A stretch of DNA of 64,000 nt from Streptomyces sp. Ru62. GTDB taxonomy: Bacteria; Actinomycetota; Actinomycetes; Streptomycetales; Streptomycetaceae. Made by a program: the position numbers and the translations under genes. Shown here piece after piece: positions 60,279-64,000 of this stretch; the first letter of the stretch is position 1, and each line of letters opens with the position of its first letter. The notes under the pieces are model-generated. The model was given only the letters and a program-made list of their open reading frames with translations. It searched no databases and had not been told where the DNA came from. Location: the NCBI RefSeq assembly GCF_002920615.1, contig NZ_PQSU01000005.1:1-64000 (forward strand). The letters are read 5' to 3'.

Positions 60279-61546
60279 GCACGCGCCTCCGCGGTCGCCG
60301 TCGTGGCTGTGAGTTCGCGGGCCCGGGCTCTCGCCCAGGTCTCCGCTTCGAGGACGTCCGACACCGTGAGTGAGGTTCCCGTGACCGGGGTGCCGTGCTC
60401 CTCCACCACCCGGGTGACGGTATCCATGATCCCGTTGAAGGGCAGCGCGCCGCTCAGGAAGGCCGCGACGCACTCCTCGTTGGCGGCATTGAACACCGCC
60501 GGGGCCGTGCCCGCGAGCCGCCCCACGTGCCGGGCGAGGTCCACCGAGGGGAAGGCCTCGTTGTCCAGCGGGAAGAACTCCCAGGTGGAGGCCTTGCTCC
60601 AGTCGAACGCGGGGGCCGCGTCCGGGACACGTTCGGGCCAGCCCAGTCCGATGGCGATGGGCCCGCGCATGTCGGGGGGCGTCGCCTGGGCGATCGTGGA
60701 TCCGTCGGTGAACTCGACCATCGAGTGGACATACGACTGCGGGTGCACGACCACCTCAATGCGGTCGAAGGGAATGTCGTAGAGGAGGTGGGCCTCGATG
60801 ACCTCCAGTCCCTTGTTGACCAGGGTCGCGGAGTTGACCGTGATGACCGGGCCCATGGCCCACGTGGGGTGGGCGAGGGCGTCCGCGACGGTGACGTGTG
60901 CCAGTTCCTCCCTGGTCCGGCCGCGGAAGGGGCCGCCGGAGGCGGTGACGACGAGCTTGCGGACGTCGGCCCGGGTGCCGGCGGCGAGCGCCTGGAACAG
61001 GGCGGCGTGCTCGGAGTCCACCGGGATGATCTGGCCCGGCTTCGCCAGCGCCGTGACCAGCGGGCCGCCGACGATCAACGACTCCTTGTTGGCGAGCGCG
61101 AGGGTGCGGCCCGCCTCCAGGGCGGCGAGGGTCGGTGCGAGGCCGATGGAGCCGGTGATGCCGTTGAGCACGGTGTGGCAGTCGGAGGCGGCGACCTGGG
61201 TGGCCGCTTCGGGTCCGGCGAGGATCTCGGGCAGCGGCTCCGCGCCGCCGTACTCGGCGGCGAGCGCCTCGCGCAGCGCGGGTACGACGTCCTCGCGGGC
61301 GACCGCCACGGTCCGCACCCGCAGCCGGTGCGCCTGCTCGGCGAGGAGCGCCGGCCGGCCGCCGTTCGCGGACAGGGCGGTGACCCGGAAGCGGTCGGGG
61401 TTGCGCAGCACGAGGTCGATGGCCTGGGTGCCGATGGATCCGGTGGAGCCGAGGATGACCACGTCCTTGGGGCCGCCTCCGGGGGCGGGGTCGTAGACGA
61501 GGTGCGGGTCGGCGAGGGGGGCCGGACGGGCGGGACTGTCGGTCAT
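60275..61546 (-). CDS. dxr: 1-deoxy-D-xylulose 5-phosphate reductoisomerase
   Basis: 423 residues. The NADPH-binding motif [18 protein letters not shown] is near residue 30. [12 protein letters not shown] and the metal/substrate loop [15 protein letters not shown] follow, then [16 protein letters not shown]. Committed step of the MEP pathway. The first ~25 residues are a Pro-rich extension usual in Streptomyces. Coupled to the downstream protease. Confidence 0.97.
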   Translation of the reverse strand: MTDSPARPAPLADPHLVYDPAPGGGPKDVVILGSTGSIGTQAIDLVLRNPDRFRVTALSANGGRPALLAEQAHRLRVRTVAVAREDVVPALREALAAEYGGAEPLPEILAGPEAATQVAASDCHTVLNGITGSIGLAPTLAALEAGRTLALANKESLIVGGPLVTALAKPGQIIPVDSEHAALFQALAAGTRADVRKLVVTASGGPFRGRTREELAHVTVADALAHPTWAMGPVITVNSATLVNKGLEVIEAHLLYDIPFDRIEVVVHPQSYVHSMVEFTDGSTIAQATPPDMRGPIAIGLGWPERVPDAAPAFDWSKASTWEFFPLDNEAFPSVDLARHVGRLAGTAPAVFNAANEECVAAFLSGALPFNGIMDTVTRVVEEHGTPVTGTSLTVSDVLEAETWARARARELTATTATAEARA

Positions 61547-61719
61547 CCCCCCATTGTGGCGGCACGCGGTGACGGCCCGGACAGCGCGTCCCTCGCGCGA
61601 GTGCGTTTCCGCGAGACTGTGAACGCGCCGTGAAGATCATGTGATAACACTTCAGTCCGGGCCGGTCACCGTCCGGCCCGGCCACGACTTCGCGGACGAC
61701 ATCCTGGGGGGATCTCTCC

Positions 61720-62178
61720 ATGCGTACTGTGCGCATACGCGCCGCCCTGCCCGCCCTCGCCGGCGCGGCCCTGCTCACCGGCACCCTGCTCAGCACCCCG
61801 GCCGAGGCCGCCGGGGGCGTGAAGATCCACCATGTGTGGTTCGACAGCCCCGGCTCGGACAACCGCTCGAACAAGAGCCTGAACGCCGAGTGGGTGCAGC
61901 TGAAGAACACCAGCGGCTCGGCGGTCTCGCTCAGGGGGTGGGTGCTGAAGGACGCCTCCAACCACAAGTACGTCTTCGGGAACGTCAGGATCGGCGCCGG
62001 GAAGTACCTGAAGGTGCACACCGGCAGCGGCTCGGACACCGCGTCGGACAAGTACCAGGACCGCCGTGCCTACGTCTGGAACAACGACAAGGACACGGCG
62101 ACCCTGACCAAGGCGAGCGGCAGCAAGGTCGACACCTGCTCCTGGACGACGCGGGACCCGAGCGACACGTACTGCTAG
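61720..62178 (+). CDS. Secreted lamin-tail domain protein
   Basis: 152 residues, with GGGGGG 8 bp upstream of the ATG. The signal peptide ends near TPAEAA (about 32). The mature part is a single lamin-tail (LTD) immunoglobulin-like domain: NAEWVQLKNTSGSAVSLRGW, LKDASNHKYVFGNVRIGAG and RRAYVWNNDKDTATLTKASG. Two cysteines near the C-terminus (about 142 and 152) could pair. Actinobacterial LTD proteins of this size are secreted; function unknown. Its TAG stop is part of the CTAG flanking the MITE. Confidence 0.88.
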   Translation: MRTVRIRAALPALAGAALLTGTLLSTPAEAAGGVKIHHVWFDSPGSDNRSNKSLNAEWVQLKNTSGSAVSLRGWVLKDASNHKYVFGNVRIGAGKYLKVHTGSGSDTASDKYQDRRAYVWNNDKDTATLTKASGSKVDTCSWTTRDPSDTYC

Positions 62179-62351
62179 GTCCTGTCGTCAAACTCCCGTC
62201 GTCCGCCCGGAGGGCGGGCCGTGCGGCGTCAGGTGCGTGCTCTCGCCGTGCCGGCCACAGGCCCTCGTACTGGGCGTACTCGGGTCTGGGGCCGGTGCGG
62301 CGAGAGTGCGTGCATGGCGTCGCGCGGCAGACGGGAGTTTGACGACAGGGC
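62179..62351. mobile_element. MITE-like element with CTAG target duplication
   Basis: 22-bp terminal inverted repeats (62179-62200 and 62330-62351, 21/22 matching, core CCTGTCGTCAAACTCCCGTC) flank 129 bp without a coding frame. CTAG borders both ends (62175-62178 and 62352-62355), the target duplication used by part of the IS5 family. Inner arms 62233-62256 and 62290-62313 also pair, and a small CCGCCC/GGGCGG hairpin lies at 62203-62217. The ends resemble repeats I associate with Streptomyces IS5-type transposons; a parent element was not searched. Confidence 0.8.
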
Positions 62352-64000
62352 CTAGCCCCCGAAGGGACGGCGGGCGTTCTCGCGGGCGGCGGGTCCGGGG
62401 GTCGCGTCGGCGATCCACGGCCCCTCTCCCGACGGGTCGAGGATGCCCTCCTCCAGCCAGGTGTAGGCCCCGCCGAGGACGTGCTTGACCACCTTGCGGT
62501 CCAGGTCGTCGGTGTTGGTCCACAGCCGGGCGAAGAGTTCGTCCACCCGGATGCGGGCCTGGCGGCAGAAGGCGTCGGCGAGCTGGTAGGCCTCGCGGCC
62601 GTGCTCGCCCTCGCGCCACAGCCGCTCGGCGCGGACGCAGGCCGCGCTCATCGCGAACAGCTCGGCGCCGATGTCCACGATCCGGCCGAGGAAGCCCTGC
62701 TTGGTCTCCATCCGGCCCTGCCAGCGGGACATGGCGTAGAAGGTGGAGCGGGCGAGTTTGCGGGCGGTGCGCTCGACGTGGCGCAGGTGCCCGGAGAGGT
62801 CGATGCCGTGCTTGAACTCGCCGTACGCCGTCGGCAGCTGGCCCGGTCCGGCTACCAGCTTCGGCAGCCACTTCGCGTAGAAGACGCCCGCGTTCGCGCC
62901 CGCCTTCGCCTTGGCGGACAGCGGCTTGTCAGGGTCGATGAGGTCACCGGCGACCGAGAGGTGGGCGTCCACGGCCTCCCGCGCGATCAGCAGGTGCATG
63001 ATCTCCGTGGAGCCCTCGAAGATGCGGTTGATGCGCAGGTCGCGCAGGATCTGCTCGGCCGGGACCGCCCGCTCGCCGCGCGCCCGCAGCGACTCGGCCG
63101 TCTCGTAGCCGCGCCCGCCGCGGATCTGGACCAGTTCGTCGGCCATCTTCCAGGCCATCTCGGAGCCGTAGAGCTTGGCGAGGGCGGCCTCGATGCGGAT
63201 GTCGTTGCGGTCCTCGTCGGCCATCTGCGAGGACAGGTCGAGCACGGCTTCGAGGGCGAAGGTGGTGGCCGCGATGAAGCTGATCTTGGCGCCGACCGCC
63301 TCGTGCAGCGCGACCGGCTTGCCCCACTGCTCGCGCTCGGCGGCCCACTCGCGGGCGATCTTCAGGCACCACTTGCCGGCTCCGGCGCACATCGCGGGCA
63401 GCGACAGCCGGCCGGTGTTGAGGGTGGTGAGCGCGATCTTCAGTCCGGCGCCCTCGGGGCCGATGCGGTTGCCGGCCGGGACCCGCACCTGATGGAAGCG
63501 GGTGACGCCGTTCTCGATGCCGCGCAGCCCCATGAAGGCGTTGCGGTTCTCGACGGTGACGCCCTCGGAGGTCGCCTCCACGACGAACGCGGTGATGCCG
63601 CCCTTGTGCCCCTCGGACTTCGGCACGCGCGCCATGACGACGAGCAGGTCGGCGACCACCCCGTTGGTGGTCCACAGCTTCACCCCGTCGAGCACGTAGT
63701 CGTCGCCGTCGGGCACGGCCGTGGTGGCGAGGCGGGCCGGGTCGGAGCCGACGTCCGGTTCGGTGAGCAGGAACGCGGAGATGTCGGTGCGGGCGCAGCG
63801 GGGCAGGAAGGCGTCCTTCTGCTCCTGGGTGCCGAACAGCTTCAGCGGCTGCGGTACGCCGATCGACTGATGCGCGGAGAGCAGCGCGCCCACGGCGGGG
63901 CTGACGGAGCCGACCAGAGCGAGCGCCTTGTTGTAGTACAACTGGGTGAGGCCGAGACCGCCGTACTTCGGGTCGATCTTCATGCCGAGGGCGCCGAGTT
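62352..64000 (-). CDS. Acyl-CoA dehydrogenase (N-terminus beyond window)
   Basis: About 548 residues are visible; the frame is open through the right edge and the first visible residues (ALGMKIDPKYGGLGLTQ) lie inside the N-terminal domain, so the start is outside. FAD/substrate features: FLLTEPDVGSDPARL, LWTTNGVVADLLVV, GLRGIENGVTRFHQVRVP, and the C-terminal IRGGRGYETAESL and INRIFEGSTEIMHLLIAREA. A further C-terminal extension (about 150 residues) is typical of the FadE9/10-like branch. Fatty acid beta-oxidation is likely. Its TAG stop is formed by the CTAG copy flanking the MITE. Confidence 0.92.
   Translation of the reverse strand, partial: LGALGMKIDPKYGGLGLTQLYYNKALALVGSVSPAVGALLSAHQSIGVPQPLKLFGTQEQKDAFLPRCARTDISAFLLTEPDVGSDPARLATTAVPDGDDYVLDGVKLWTTNGVVADLLVVMARVPKSEGHKGGITAFVVEATSEGVTVENRNAFMGLRGIENGVTRFHQVRVPAGNRIGPEGAGLKIALTTLNTGRLSLPAMCAGAGKWCLKIAREWAAEREQWGKPVALHEAVGAKISFIAATTFALEAVLDLSSQMADEDRNDIRIEAALAKLYGSEMAWKMADELVQIRGGRGYETAESLRARGERAVPAEQILRDLRINRIFEGSTEIMHLLIAREAVDAHLSVAGDLIDPDKPLSAKAKAGANAGVFYAKWLPKLVAGPGQLPTAYGEFKHGIDLSGHLRHVERTARKLARSTFYAMSRWQGRMETKQGFLGRIVDIGAELFAMSAACVRAERLWREGEHGREAYQLADAFCRQARIRVDELFARLWTNTDDLDRKVVKHVLGGAYTWLEEGILDPSGEGPWIADATPGPAARENARRPFGG

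Overview
The window is chromosomal DNA of a Streptomyces. Evidence for this is the very high GC with strong third-position bias, frequent GTG starts, strong GGAGG-type ribosome binding sites, the Streptomyces-type rRNA leader at the left edge, and long runs of genes whose products read like their S. coelicolor counterparts (TTG-started RNase J, 739-residue PNPase, ThyX, BldB-like protein). The genus call is from recalled family knowledge and has not been checked by a search.

Layout. (1) 0-11 kb, mostly minus strand: promoter/leader of an rRNA operon whose 16S gene lies just left of the window; then, moving rightward but transcribed leftward, RNase J, dapA, thyX, two small membrane genes on the plus strand, a TPR-like membrane protein, dapB, the M16 peptidase pepR, pnp and rpsO. 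This is RNA processing plus lysine/peptidoglycan and dTMP synthesis. (2) 11-39.3 kb: a type VII secretion (ESX/T7SS) locus. It begins with a DUF397 gene resembling bldB, then eccD, eccC, an effector-like operon, esxB-esxA, a mycosin, further small/large substrate pairs, a second mycosin, eccB, eccE, a T7SS-associated gene and an EspI-like MinD ATPase with a huge proline-rich tail. (3) 39.4-51.7 kb, minus strand: the classical rimP-nusA-ylxR-infB-ylxP-rbfA-truB-ribF translation/riboflavin operon, interrupted by a 1266-residue trypsin-fold/P-loop protein between truB and ribF. (4) 51.9-54 kb, plus strand: a lipoprotein, a ferritin-like DUF4439 protein and a degenerate APH-fold protein. (5) 54.2-61.5 kb, minus strand: proS, two GNAT acetyltransferases, then ispG, a site-2 protease and dxr (non-mevalonate isoprenoid synthesis). 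(6) 61.7-64 kb: a secreted lamin-tail protein, a 173-bp MITE-like element, and an acyl-CoA dehydrogenase running off the right edge.

How the parts work together. The ESX block holds all membrane components expected of an actinobacterial T7SS (EccB, EccC, EccD, EccE, two MycP) and no EccA. Around this one machine lie four adjacent gene pairs, each encoding small helical ESX-like proteins or one small protein plus a large probable substrate. Each set is accompanied by lipoproteins, membrane-anchored paralogues or a probable Mog1/PsbP-fold protein that could act as chaperones or immunity factors. The flanking core operons are in the usual Streptomyces context.

The most unusual points are: the crowded set of T7SS substrate modules; the PsbP-like protein beside a glycine/alanine-rich T7SS protein; the trypsin-fold protein that has lost its catalytic serine and is fused to an Arg-type P-loop; a kinase-fold protein without kinase residues; and the MITE that sits exactly between two convergent stop codons and duplicates the CTAG that forms both.
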